Shown one piece after another: positions 1 to 8,243 of a stretch of DNA of 60,454 nt; position 1 is the first letter of the stretch; the number at the start of each line of letters is the position of its first letter. The position numbers and the translations under genes are program-made. Origin of the DNA: Candidatus Peribacteria bacterium (lineage in GTDB: Bacteria > Patescibacteriota > Gracilibacteria > UBA1369 > LOWO2-01-FULL-3); NCBI GenBank assembly GCA_943356465.1, contig CALREX010000006.1, positions 1 to 60,454 of the forward strand. The letters are read 5' to 3'. The notes below the pieces were generated by a model. That model had not been told where the DNA came from, made no database searches, and saw only the letters and a list, made by a program, of their open reading frames with translations.

Positions 1-77
1 TGAACATTGCTCTCTCGACGGATTATCACCTAACCAAGCCCTCAGCCTAAAAGTGCAAAATGTCCGTACCTAAAACA
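1..77. repeat. Left copy of 77-bp terminal inverted repeat
   Basis: The first 77 bases are the exact reverse complement of the last 77 bases (60378-60454), and identity stops sharply after base 77. The copy covers the last codons of the hypothetical gene at 42-353. An exact 77-base overlap equals a common final k-mer length of de Bruijn assemblers, so the likeliest reading is a genomic repeat at which the contig broke in both directions. It need not be a biological end. Confidence 0.9.
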
Positions 78-353
78 TTCCGCCCAATTAAATTCTCCAG
101 ACTTATAAACATGATAGCGACTCAACTTTTCTCCAGTTCGATCCTCCATATCCAGTAAAAATTTGAAAATATCATTCTGTTCAACATCTCCAAGCTTTGC
201 AAATTCGGCACTCCATGCAGAAACATTTATAAGAGCAGGGGTTTCAGCTCCAAGACGTAAAGCACTTTCAATAAGAAACTTGGATGCACCAGACAATCCA
301 TTCACTTCAGAACCACTTTTACTTGCTTCAACAGGCTGAGCAATACCAGTCAT
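42..353 (-). CDS. Hypothetical protein, 103 aa
   Basis: I do not recognise this 103-residue protein. It is soluble, has no signal peptide or membrane segment, and is mildly acidic with a Ser/Gly-rich start. A good promoter (positions 380-407) and a 5' UTR of about 25 nt support it as a real gene. The last ten or so codons, ending in FALLG, lie inside the 77-bp terminal repeat. The true C-terminus may therefore be shared with another locus, or be chimeric if the contig end was misassembled. There is no SD sequence before the ATG. Confidence 0.6.
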   Translation of the reverse strand: MTGIAQPVEASKSGSEVNGLSGASKFLIESALRLGAETPALINVSAWSAEFAKLGDVEQNDIFKFLLDMEDRTGEKLSRYHVYKSGEFNWAECFRYGHFALLG

Positions 354-379
354 AAAGATTAATTAAAAACTAGATGACC

Positions 380-407
380 ATAATAACACGAATTTAAAAT
401 AAGTCAA
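380..407 (-). promoter_or_regulatory. Promoter of the 103-aa hypothetical gene
   Basis: On the minus strand the -35 TTGACT (402-407) and -10 TATTAT (380-385) are separated by 16 bp. The -35 overlaps the last codons of the upstream C45 gene. A TTAATTAA motif (359-366) lies in the 5' UTR. Confidence 0.65.
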
Positions 408-1441
408 AGGGTATATTTTTTATACTTATTTTTACAAGGATTTGTCCAGCAAATTTCCATATTTTTTTCTTTCGGATTCATTATTACAGATGCAATAGTT
501 ATGCCATAATCCGAGTGAAGTTTATTTAAATGAGCACAAATTCCAGCCTTATGATCAGATAAAATTTCTTTTAAAATTTTTCTGTCATATCCCTTTTTAT
601 CCATCAAAATCTCTTTTGCTCTATTGTAACGTCTTATTGATTCAGCCTTTGTATTCGCTTTCGTACGATCTTTTTTTAATATCGGATGATTGGTATGCAC
701 CAAAAATTTATCAGCATAAAATTTTTCATTATGTCCAAAATAATCTTCGATATCCAAAATTTTGGAGTTTTTCCAAACATAAACCATATTCGTGGAGATA
801 CTGCTATCTTTGAGATCAATTTTCGTAGCATCTTTTTCATTTTTGGCATCCAAAAGAGCACGAAGTTGAAATTTGACGGGAACACCATAGCGAAAACGAC
901 GACAATCGATGGAATTTGCCGTATAGCAAAAATTTTCATTCATTCCGGAACTTGTCCCAGCCAAACTGCCGATATAACTTAATGCAAGAAATTTTTGTTG
1001 TCCGTTTTGTCCAGTTTTACCACCAATTTCCCATTTTACAAGATAAAGTCCATTATTCTTATACGCCGGTAACCAGTCTTCATTATGCCCAAGAAGAGCT
1101 CCATTTTTAGTTTGTATCGCAACATTTGTACAATGAGGAACCCTAAAATCCAAAAGTTCTTCCTCGCACATCAAAACCAAAAGTTCATCAAAATCCACTT
1201 TCGCACCTTCACTCATTCCTCTGAGCTCAGAGAAAAGATGAGGATAGTATTTTGAAATATCCGGCAAAAATTTTTGAGCGGTTTTTATAAGCTCAGAAAA
1301 ATCTTTCATTCGCTCTTTTTTATAGAACTTTTTATTGTCAGCAATTCTCTTTTTTATTTGCAAACGAAGTTTTTGCCCGAGCTTAAGCCCAAACTCAAAA
1401 TTATCTTTCGCTTTGATTGAGAAAAAAGGAATGTGATTCAT
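404..1441 (-). CDS. C45-family Ntn hydrolase (acyl-CoA:6-APA acyltransferase-like)
   Basis: The 345-aa product resembles peptidase family C45, the Ntn-hydrolase family of penicillin acyltransferase and related amidases. The putative nucleophile is Cys104 in the motif HCTNVA, followed by a GHNEDW motif (about 117-122) typical of the family's nucleophile strand. Family members self-cleave just before the Cys, usually at Gly-Cys; here the preceding residue is His. There is no signal peptide, so a cytoplasmic location is likely. The substrate cannot be told from sequence. It lies downstream of the 16S-tRNA-Ala unit in the same orientation. The ATG lacks an SD sequence. Confidence 0.75.
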   Translation of the reverse strand: MNHIPFFSIKAKDNFEFGLKLGQKLRLQIKKRIADNKKFYKKERMKDFSELIKTAQKFLPDISKYYPHLFSELRGMSEGAKVDFDELLVLMCEEELLDFRVPHCTNVAIQTKNGALLGHNEDWLPAYKNNGLYLVKWEIGGKTGQNGQQKFLALSYIGSLAGTSSGMNENFCYTANSIDCRRFRYGVPVKFQLRALLDAKNEKDATKIDLKDSSISTNMVYVWKNSKILDIEDYFGHNEKFYADKFLVHTNHPILKKDRTKANTKAESIRRYNRAKEILMDKKGYDRKILKEILSDHKAGICAHLNKLHSDYGITIASVIMNPKEKNMEICWTNPCKNKYKKYTL

Positions 1442-1504
1442 ACAAAGACATTTTGCTACAAATCGCTTTCACAAGCAAAACAAAAAGACACAGATTGTTT
1501 TAAA

Positions 1505-1581
1505 TGGTGGAGCTGAAGGGAGTCGAACCCTTTACCTCCTCGGTGCAAACGAGGCGCTCTAGCCAAGTGAGCTACAGCCCC
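1505..1581 (-). tRNA. tRNA-Ala (UGC)
   Basis: This folds as a full cloverleaf. The acceptor GGGGCTG pairs with CAGCTCC with one G-U, the anticodon stem CCTCG/CGAGG carries loop TTTGCAC (anticodon TGC), the T-loop is GTTCGAC, and CCA is encoded. It lies about 205 bp downstream of the 16S 3' end in the same orientation, the usual place for a spacer tRNA. No 23S follows before the contig end. Confidence 0.97.
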
Positions 1582-1752
1582 ATATATCAAACAACCTGCA
1601 CTTCTGATTTTTCGATATCGGACTTTGCGATAAAATCCTTTAAAATTCCAAGCGTAGTAGAGAAGCCGGTCAATCTGGTTATCACACCAGACCAACTCAG
1701 CTGTAATAAAACAACTGACGCATTCTTCAGATAAATCTGTAGAATGCTCGAC

Positions 1753-1768
1753 CTAGAGAAACTAAAAG
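1753..1768 (-). other. 3' arm of pre-16S processing stem
   Basis: The sequence CTAGAGAAACTAAAAG (plus strand) lies just beyond the 16S 3' end. It can pair, in the minus-strand transcript, with the leader segment at 3341-3356 (about 9 bp, a small internal loop, then 5 bp). This would bring the 16S ends together as an RNase III-type processing stem. The pairing was found by eye; energies were not computed. Confidence 0.45.
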
Positions 1769-1786
1769 CTTCTCATCATGCTCTAT

Positions 1787-3283
<1,497 letters not shown>

Positions 3284-3301
3284 AAAAGTGATCCTTTGTT
3301 T

Positions 3302-3321
3302 TTTCTGACCTAAGTCAGAAA
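3302..3321. other. Hairpin in the 16S leader
   Basis: A perfect 8-bp inverted repeat (TTTCTGAC / GTCAGAAA, loop CTAA) lies about 20 nt upstream of the 16S 5' end. It may help fold or process the rRNA leader. No U-tract follows in the direction of rRNA transcription, so it is not a terminator for that unit. Confidence 0.5.
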
Positions 3322-3365
3322 TAAAAATTTTGATTTAAAACTTTTCGGCTTCTCTATTACGCTCA

Positions 3366-3425
3366 AAATGTTAAAGAACTTCCATTCGCAGGAGGCAGTT
3401 TATTTAAAATGCCTAGCAAAGTCAA
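3366..3425 (-). promoter_or_regulatory. rrn promoter with boxA-like element
   Basis: On the minus strand the -35 TTGACT (3420-3425) and -10 TAAACT (3397-3402) are 17 bp apart, followed by a GC-rich discriminator (GCCTCCTGCG) of the kind seen at stringently controlled rRNA promoters. About 10 nt into the transcript is GTTCTTTAACA (near 3369-3380), which closely matches the boxA antitermination signal. The leader to the 16S 5' end is about 108 nt. Confidence 0.75.
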
Positions 3426-3483
3426 CATCATTTTAACAAAAAGAATTAAACAACATGCAGGTTAGCACGTCAAGAGCATTGGG

Positions 3484-3512
3484 CTGACTATTAAGCCAAT
3501 ATTTGATATAAT
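3484..3512 (+). promoter_or_regulatory. clpP promoter
   Basis: -35-like CTGACT (3484-3489), a 17-bp spacer and a consensus -10 TATAAT (3507-3512) predict a 5' UTR of about 28 A-rich nt before the clpP ATG, with no SD sequence. It diverges from the rrn promoter. Confidence 0.65.
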
Positions 3513-3547
3513 GATAAGAGTAAAAAATATAAAAATAATAAAAAAAC

Positions 3548-4165
3548 ATGACAAATTCATCAGCACAAAATATTACAAGTTCGATTTTAATACCTACTGT
3601 AATAGAAAAATCACATGCGGGAGAAAGAGCATATGACATTTATTCAAGACTATTAAAGGACAGAGTGATATTTCTTGGAACCGCGATAGATAGCATGGTC
3701 GCGAATTTAATAATCGCTCAATTACTATTTTTGGAGAATGAAAACCCAAACGAAGACATTATAATGTATATAAACAGCCCGGGAGGACACGTCACGGCCG
3801 GACTTGCGATTTATGACACAATGCAATACATCAAACCTAATGTATCAACAGTTTGCGTCGGAATGGCCGCATCAATGGGGGCAGTTCTTCTTGCAGGAGG
3901 AGCAGATGGCAAAAGATTTGCACTTCCAAATTCAGAAGTAATGATTCACCAGCCACTCGGCGGAACAGAAGGACAAGCTTCAGACATAAGAATTCATGCA
4001 GACCACATAATGAAAACTAAAGATTTGCTAAATAAAATCCTTGCAAAACACACAAAGCAACCTCTAAAGAATATTGAACGCGACACAGACCGCGACAATT
4101 TCATGGATGCAGCAACAGCAAAAAAATACGGTTTAATCGATGATATTCTTGTAAAGAGGAAATAA
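3548..4165 (+). CDS. clpP: ATP-dependent Clp protease proteolytic subunit ClpP
   Basis: This 205-aa protein is the serine peptidase of the Clp chaperone-protease complex (family S14). The catalytic Ser109 lies in GMAASMGA, His134 in MIHQPLGG and Asp183 in the segment DTDRDNF, all at the usual spacing. The substrate-binding segment MYINSPGG is intact. It is transcribed alone from its own promoter. The clpP stop codon lies within the left arm of the structured repeat at 4160-4299, which probably acts as its terminator. The unfoldase partner (ClpX or ClpC) is not in the window. Confidence 0.97.
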   Translation: MTNSSAQNITSSILIPTVIEKSHAGERAYDIYSRLLKDRVIFLGTAIDSMVANLIIAQLLFLENENPNEDIIMYINSPGGHVTAGLAIYDTMQYIKPNVSTVCVGMAASMGAVLLAGGADGKRFALPNSEVMIHQPLGGTEGQASDIRIHADHIMKTKDLLNKILAKHTKQPLKNIERDTDRDNFMDAATAKKYGLIDDILVKRK

Positions 4166-4299
4166 GGGAAAACTATTCGAAAAAATATTGCTAAAAAGGA
4201 CGAGCATCATGATGCGAGTCTTCGCGAAGGGCGTACATGTTAGCCCGAGCGATGCGCGAATGCGCTTTAGCTATTTTTGAGAGTGGTTTTCCCTTATTT
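4160..4299. repeat. Structured intergenic repeat, copy 1 (clpP / ATP-grasp junction)
   Basis: This element of about 140 bp sits between two convergent genes, and its arms include both stop codons. The outer arms (4160-4173 and 4286-4299) are a perfect 14-bp inverted repeat, followed by A-rich/T-rich arm segments. The core (4182-4253) matches the core of copy 2 (33020-33091) at 70 of 72 positions. The core can form small hairpins: GCAT-CATG-ATGC flanked by tandem GA/GA and an outer GGAC/GTCT stem; GGGC..GCCC; and, just after it, GCGC-GAAT-GCGC. It could act as a bidirectional terminator or structured RNA, but its role is unknown. Confidence 0.8.
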
Positions 4300-5184
4300 T
4301 CTTTTCGAAGCATATTCAATCGCATGCGTGACTATTTCTTTCGCAATATTCTTGCCGGTGGCAACTTCCAAAGCTTTGAATCCAGGATTTGAATTTACCT
4401 CAAGCACAACGGGAGATCCGTTTGCCCTTATTACGTCAACACCTCCATACTCAAGTCCTAATGCCTCAACTGAACGAATAGCAATATTAGCCTCCTGTTC
4501 GGTAATATCAACAGTCACACCCTTGCCACCAAGTTCGATGTTTGACCTGAATTCACCTTTTTTTGCAGACCTCATCATAGAACCTACAACTTTTCCATTT
4601 ACAACAAAAATTCTAAAATCACGACCTTTTGCATATTTTACAAATTGTTGAAGCAAATACATCGGCTTATCCCAAACCAAAAAAGAATTTAACGCACGCA
4701 TACTTTCCACGATCACAACACCGTTTCCAAAAGACCCGTAAGGTTGTTTCACGATCACAGGAAATCCACCAAGATGTTTCACGGCACTCTTCAAGTCATC
4801 CTGTCTCTGCAACACGACAGTTTTCGGAATCGGAATATTTTTACTATCCAAAATTTGCATCGTTTTCATTTTATTTTTCGCGAAAAGGATAGAATTATAA
4901 TTATTAAAAAGAGGAATTCCCATCATTTCCATCTGATCTATAAGAGCGATGTGAAGCTCAACATTTGTCAAAACAGACGGCCTTGTAATCATCACATCAC
5001 ATTTAGAAAAAGGTTTTCCGTCATAAATAAGACATGGCGAAGATTTGTCATATACCATGTGAAAATTGGAAACCCTGTAAATTTTCGCAGAGTGCTTCAG
5101 CTCTTGAGCCTCTTTCTTAAGCCTTATTTCTTCCTTTGAAGCCTTGCGGTCAACAGGACGAAATGAAAGAATACCTATTTTCAT
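4294..5184 (-). CDS. RimK-like ATP-grasp ligase
   Basis: This 296-aa protein has the layout of RimK-family alpha-L-glutamate ligases: an N-terminal pre-ATP-grasp domain (about 1-100), then an ATP-grasp fold with the phosphate-loop region PYGSFGNG (about 148-155) and the Mg-binding segment VVLEVNSNPGFKALE near the C-terminus. RimK relatives add glutamate or other amino acids to proteins, F420 or small molecules. The acceptor here is unknown; bS6, the RimK target in E. coli, is not encoded nearby. A minus-strand promoter (-35 5234-5239, -10 5212-5217) precedes it. Confidence 0.8.
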   Translation of the reverse strand: MKIGILSFRPVDRKASKEEIRLKKEAQELKHSAKIYRVSNFHMVYDKSSPCLIYDGKPFSKCDVMITRPSVLTNVELHIALIDQMEMMGIPLFNNYNSILFAKNKMKTMQILDSKNIPIPKTVVLQRQDDLKSAVKHLGGFPVIVKQPYGSFGNGVVIVESMRALNSFLVWDKPMYLLQQFVKYAKGRDFRIFVVNGKVVGSMMRSAKKGEFRSNIELGGKGVTVDITEQEANIAIRSVEALGLEYGGVDVIRANGSPVVLEVNSNPGFKALEVATGKNIAKEIVTHAIEYASKRK

Positions 5185-5211
5185 TTAATTTTCTTAAGAT
5201 AACGAAATTTC

Positions 5212-5255
5212 ATGTTATACATGTTTTTTACAAAGTCAAGAAGCTGTGCTAACAT
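5212..5255. promoter_or_regulatory. Overlapping divergent promoters
   Basis: The plus-strand promoter for the lipoprotein has -35 TTTACA (5227-5232), a 17-bp spacer and -10 TAACAT (5250-5255). The minus-strand promoter for the ATP-grasp gene has -35 TTGACT (5234-5239), a 16-bp spacer and -10 TAACAT (5212-5217). The two overlap, so their use may be mutually exclusive. Confidence 0.55.
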
Positions 5256-5290
5256 TCCACAAAACATATTCATCAATATAAAAAAATCAA

Positions 5291-5890
5291 ATGACAAAAA
5301 TATCAAAAATTTTATCAGCAAGTGTAATTCTTTTATCTTTAACAGGATGTTCTTTATTTTCATCAAGCAAAGATGCTGCTACAACAACATCATCATCAAC
5401 AACTCCAAGCAAAGTAACATATGAATCTTCAGATTTTAAAATTACAGTTCCAAGGGACTGGGAAGTCTTAGACGGCGAGAAATTACCTGCAGGAAGCCCA
5501 AAAAGCGTAGCAGTAGCTTTCAAAAACAACATAAAAAACAAGAAATTCATAGCAAACATAAATATATCCGAGTACAACGCAAAAGACGAAAAAACAACTT
5601 CTGAAGAAGTTGTAAAAAGCATGAAAGATAATTTCAAAAACACGCTCATAGATTTTACTGATTCAGGCGACACAAAAGTAAACATAAACGCTACAGGAAA
5701 ACCTATGGAAGGAATATTAACAAAGTTCTCAGGCAAATCCGACGCCGCTGAAAATTTAAAAAATTTCAAACAATTGTACGTAAGATACAACAACATCTCC
5801 TACATCATAACAACTTCATACGGCCAAGACGAAGATCCTGAAGTAGTAGCAAAAATCGATGAAACTATAAATAGTTTTGAGTTGAAGTAA
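5291..5890 (+). CDS. Lipoprotein, PsbP/DcrB-like
   Basis: This 199-aa protein begins with a lipoprotein signal peptide ending in the lipobox LTGC, with the lipidated Cys at residue 20. A Ser/Thr-rich linker (about 21-40) follows, then a domain (about 43-198) with the ITVPRDWEVLDG start and LYVRYNNISYIITTSYG strands typical of small PsbP/DcrB-like extracytoplasmic domains. It should be anchored on the outer face of the membrane. The same type of C-terminal domain seems to occur in the SLH protein at 11701-12729. Its function is unknown. A strong terminator follows. Confidence 0.8.
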   Translation: MTKISKILSASVILLSLTGCSLFSSSKDAATTTSSSTTPSKVTYESSDFKITVPRDWEVLDGEKLPAGSPKSVAVAFKNNIKNKKFIANINISEYNAKDEKTTSEEVVKSMKDNFKNTLIDFTDSGDTKVNINATGKPMEGILTKFSGKSDAAENLKNFKQLYVRYNNISYIITTSYGQDEDPEVVAKIDETINSFELK

Positions 5891-5895
5891 GGCAC

Positions 5896-5930
5896 AAAAA
5901 AAACCGCTGATTTAAGCACCAGCGGTTTTT
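5896..5930. terminator. Bidirectional intrinsic terminator
   Basis: CCGCTG (5904-5909) pairs with CAGCGG (5920-5925). The stem is preceded by a run of A and followed by five T, so it ends transcription on both strands: for the lipoprotein gene and for the convergent dipeptidase gene. Confidence 0.9.
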
Positions 5931-5956
5931 CAATGATTATTTTTAACCTCAGTTTT

Positions 5957-7189
5957 TTAACGTCCAAGAACTCCTTTTTGAACCAATTGCTCATGCGCCG
6001 CATCACCACCCCAAGGTGCTGCGACTCCAGGACCCTTTTTCTGAAGAGTATGACCGGGATTACCACCATCTCTAACAACATTCGCAGATTGTCCTTCATA
6101 AACAGTTTTACCAGTTGCAGGATCATATACCACATTTCCAGGTTCAAAATGCCAATTTTCTCCTCCAAAAAAGTCTGGGCTTCCTATGTTTCTAGCAGTA
6201 TCACTAAAGAAAGTTGCTCCAACACGAGTCAAAGTATGATACATAATACGCTGTGTCTGCTGCCAAATTTTCCATTGTGCAGGAGTAACATCTCCTGTTA
6301 TACCCTGCTTTTCCAAATGTTCACGAAGCATAGGATTAGATTTCACACGCGTTTTAAAAGCATCAAAACTATCATCTTGTTCCAAAAAGTCCATTGCCGC
6401 CTCAGGCCCAACATGATCAAAAGGAACATGACTATTTAACATACGACCACTTCCATCATATAAAAATGCATCAACAGCTCCTCCTCCAGCATGGGCATTA
6501 TTATTCGCATTTAAAGGAACGTCCATATTCAGCGGCGTAACAGGAGCATTGGGGAATACATCAGAAGCTTTACGCAAATTTGCACATATATCTGCAAGAT
6601 CAATTGCAACATCTGCAGGCGACTTACCTAACTCCTCAGCAAGATGAATAACTGCCTGAGAAGAAACCATATCTTTAACAAATTCAGTATAAACAGGATT
6701 ATTTCTAAAAGGCCGTACGGAAGAAAAAGTACCATCAGCAGTAATACCAGCTTTATATAACATAGAGATATCAGGATTCTGATTTCCATCAAGAACTTCA
6801 ATAGCTTTACGTGAGAATCCAGCTACTTGTCGTCCCTTGCTTCTAAAAGCATCAACAACCCCTATTTGCATACCATTAGCATAACGTGAAGACAAATAAG
6901 CATTTGCAGCCTTCAATGCTTCCAATACAGAACGTCTAGCATAAACACCTTCTGTTCCAGCAGGCAATACAAGTCTATTATCAAATTTTCCAGTAACTTC
7001 ATCAAATCCATCATAACTTGGCCTTGTCATAACATCACCATCAATTCTCACAAGATCTTCACCGGCATCAGTTACAGGAACATCACGATACCCACCATCA
7101 TCTCCAGCAAGAGCACCGGTAGCGTCAAGCTTTTCGAGCAAAATTGGTTGATCATGAAAATTCTCAGGCGTATTTGAAAATTCTGGCAT
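5957..7189 (-). CDS. VanX-like D-Ala-D-Ala dipeptidase (peptidase M15D)
   Basis: This 410-aa protein has the M15D zinc-peptidase signatures: VVDAFRSKG (about 110-118), the metal motif HAGGGAVD (SxHxxGxAxD type, about 234-241) and ENWHFEPG (ExxWH type, about 347-354). VanX-type enzymes hydrolyse the D-Ala-D-Ala dipeptide. It is roughly twice the length of VanX, with an extra N-terminal segment of about 90 residues and a long Gly-rich C-terminal tail. There is no signal peptide, so it should be cytoplasmic, with a role in dipeptide or muropeptide recycling. It has its own promoter (7217-7244). Confidence 0.8.
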   Translation of the reverse strand: MPEFSNTPENFHDQPILLEKLDATGALAGDDGGYRDVPVTDAGEDLVRIDGDVMTRPSYDGFDEVTGKFDNRLVLPAGTEGVYARRSVLEALKAANAYLSSRYANGMQIGVVDAFRSKGRQVAGFSRKAIEVLDGNQNPDISMLYKAGITADGTFSSVRPFRNNPVYTEFVKDMVSSQAVIHLAEELGKSPADVAIDLADICANLRKASDVFPNAPVTPLNMDVPLNANNNAHAGGGAVDAFLYDGSGRMLNSHVPFDHVGPEAAMDFLEQDDSFDAFKTRVKSNPMLREHLEKQGITGDVTPAQWKIWQQTQRIMYHTLTRVGATFFSDTARNIGSPDFFGGENWHFEPGNVVYDPATGKTVYEGQSANVVRDGGNPGHTLQKKGPGVAAPWGGDAAHEQLVQKGVLGR

Positions 7190-7216
7190 AGAGTTTTAAT
7201 TAAGATCTAAGATGGC

Positions 7217-7244
7217 AACATACCACCAATCGCTCAAATGTCAA
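7217..7244 (-). promoter_or_regulatory. Promoter of the M15D dipeptidase gene
   Basis: Minus-strand -35 TTGACA (7239-7244), a 16-bp spacer and -10 TATGTT (7217-7222). A TTAATTAA motif (7196-7203) lies in the short 5' UTR. Confidence 0.6.
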
Positions 7245-7314
7245 GAAAAAACCATATTGATTTTATTCCTAAAAAAAGGAGAATGGACATGACCAATTTC
7301 TTGAAATTTTATAT

Positions 7315-7401
7315 GTCCGGGTGGCGGAATTGGTAGACGCGCAGGACTTAAAATCCTGTTCCAGCAATGGAGTGCGGGTTCGATTCCCGCCCCGGGCACC
7401 A
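7315..7401 (+). tRNA. tRNA-Leu (UAA)
   Basis: This 87-nt class II tRNA has acceptor GTCCGGG paired with CCCGGGC (one U-G), anticodon stem CAGGA/TCCTG with loop CTTAAAA (anticodon TAA), a long variable arm, T-loop GTTCGATTC and encoded CCA. Confidence 0.97.
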
Positions 7402-7410
7402 ATATCAAAC

Positions 7411-8175
7411 TTAGCGAACACGATACATTGTCATCGCAAAGATTCTTGTACAACATTCTTTTAAACGCTCTGCAAATATCCGTCTCTGCGAAAGAAGCTT
7501 ATCTTCTACAACAGAGCGACCAATGCTTCCACCTACTCCTGGAGTTTTAGCCATACTATTAAAAACAAAATCAGACCAACGTGGAAGAAGTTTAGCAACC
7601 TCCCTCCATTCGTTTCTAGATAGCAAATCCGGATTTTTACTCATATCCTCAAGAGCAGAAACAATCGTCGTAAGTTCATAGGTATACACAGAATTTTGTG
7701 GAACATCTCCATTTGGACTTAGGGTATACAAATTCCCTTGATGGTGCGTCGTCAACATATGAAGAATCTGAAAAGCAGCATAATAAACTTTTGGATCTAT
7801 TGAACCTTGCGGGAATGGATACTGTTTATTAATTTTCCTCCAAAGATCACTTTCTCCATCATGCTCGCGCTCCGGTGCCGTATGAAGCACAAGCCGTCCA
7901 TCATCCGGATTATACAAATAATCACCATCAACAAAAGACGGAGCAAGTGCTGTGTGACATCTGATTGCCGTAGTTAATTGATGACTTATAACACCTCGAA
8001 TAACAGATCTGGATTCTTGTCTATCTAGAACTTCACTATCACGATCCTCTGTCTTCCTATTAATCACAACAGATCTAGAAATTTTACCATCAACTCCAAT
8101 CCCGGAAACTTTATCTACCTTAAGATTTACTTCATAAAATCCATCAAGTTTTTCATCTTCAAGACGTAAAGACAT
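7411..8175 (-). CDS. Hypothetical protein, 254 aa
   Basis: I do not recognise this 254-residue protein. It has no signal peptide or membrane segment. The N-terminal half is charged and strand-like; the C-terminal half looks helical and has a Cys pair (ECCTR) near the end. It has its own promoter (8208-8235) and ends ten bases from the convergent tRNA-Leu. It seems to be a single-gene transcript, like the hypothetical genes at 42-353 and 15683-16021. Confidence 0.7.
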   Translation of the reverse strand: MSLRLEDEKLDGFYEVNLKVDKVSGIGVDGKISRSVVINRKTEDRDSEVLDRQESRSVIRGVISHQLTTAIRCHTALAPSFVDGDYLYNPDDGRLVLHTAPEREHDGESDLWRKINKQYPFPQGSIDPKVYYAAFQILHMLTTHHQGNLYTLSPNGDVPQNSVYTYELTTIVSALEDMSKNPDLLSRNEWREVAKLLPRWSDFVFNSMAKTPGVGGSIGRSVVEDKLLSQRRIFAERLKECCTRIFAMTMYRVR

Positions 8176-8207
8176 AAGTAAGCATATTAAAACAAGGCTA
8201 AGTCAGA

Positions 8208-8235
8208 ATATTACTATCTTTCCTGATTCTGTCAA
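8208..8235 (-). promoter_or_regulatory. Promoter of the 254-aa hypothetical gene
   Basis: Minus-strand -35 TTGACA (8230-8235), a 16-bp spacer and -10 TAATAT (8208-8213). Confidence 0.6.
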
Positions 8236-8243
8236 ATTTTAAT

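Noticed and set aside
3284-3298. GGATCACTTTT just upstream of the 16S 5' end, resembling a normal anti-SD tail
   Set aside because: It lies at the wrong end of the gene and lacks CCUCC, so it cannot serve as the 16S 3' tail; probably chance.
4160-4299. Intergenic repeat as an integron attC site
   Set aside because: No RYYYAAC/GTTRRRY core pair is placed as in attC sites, there is no integrase, and flanking genes are housekeeping.
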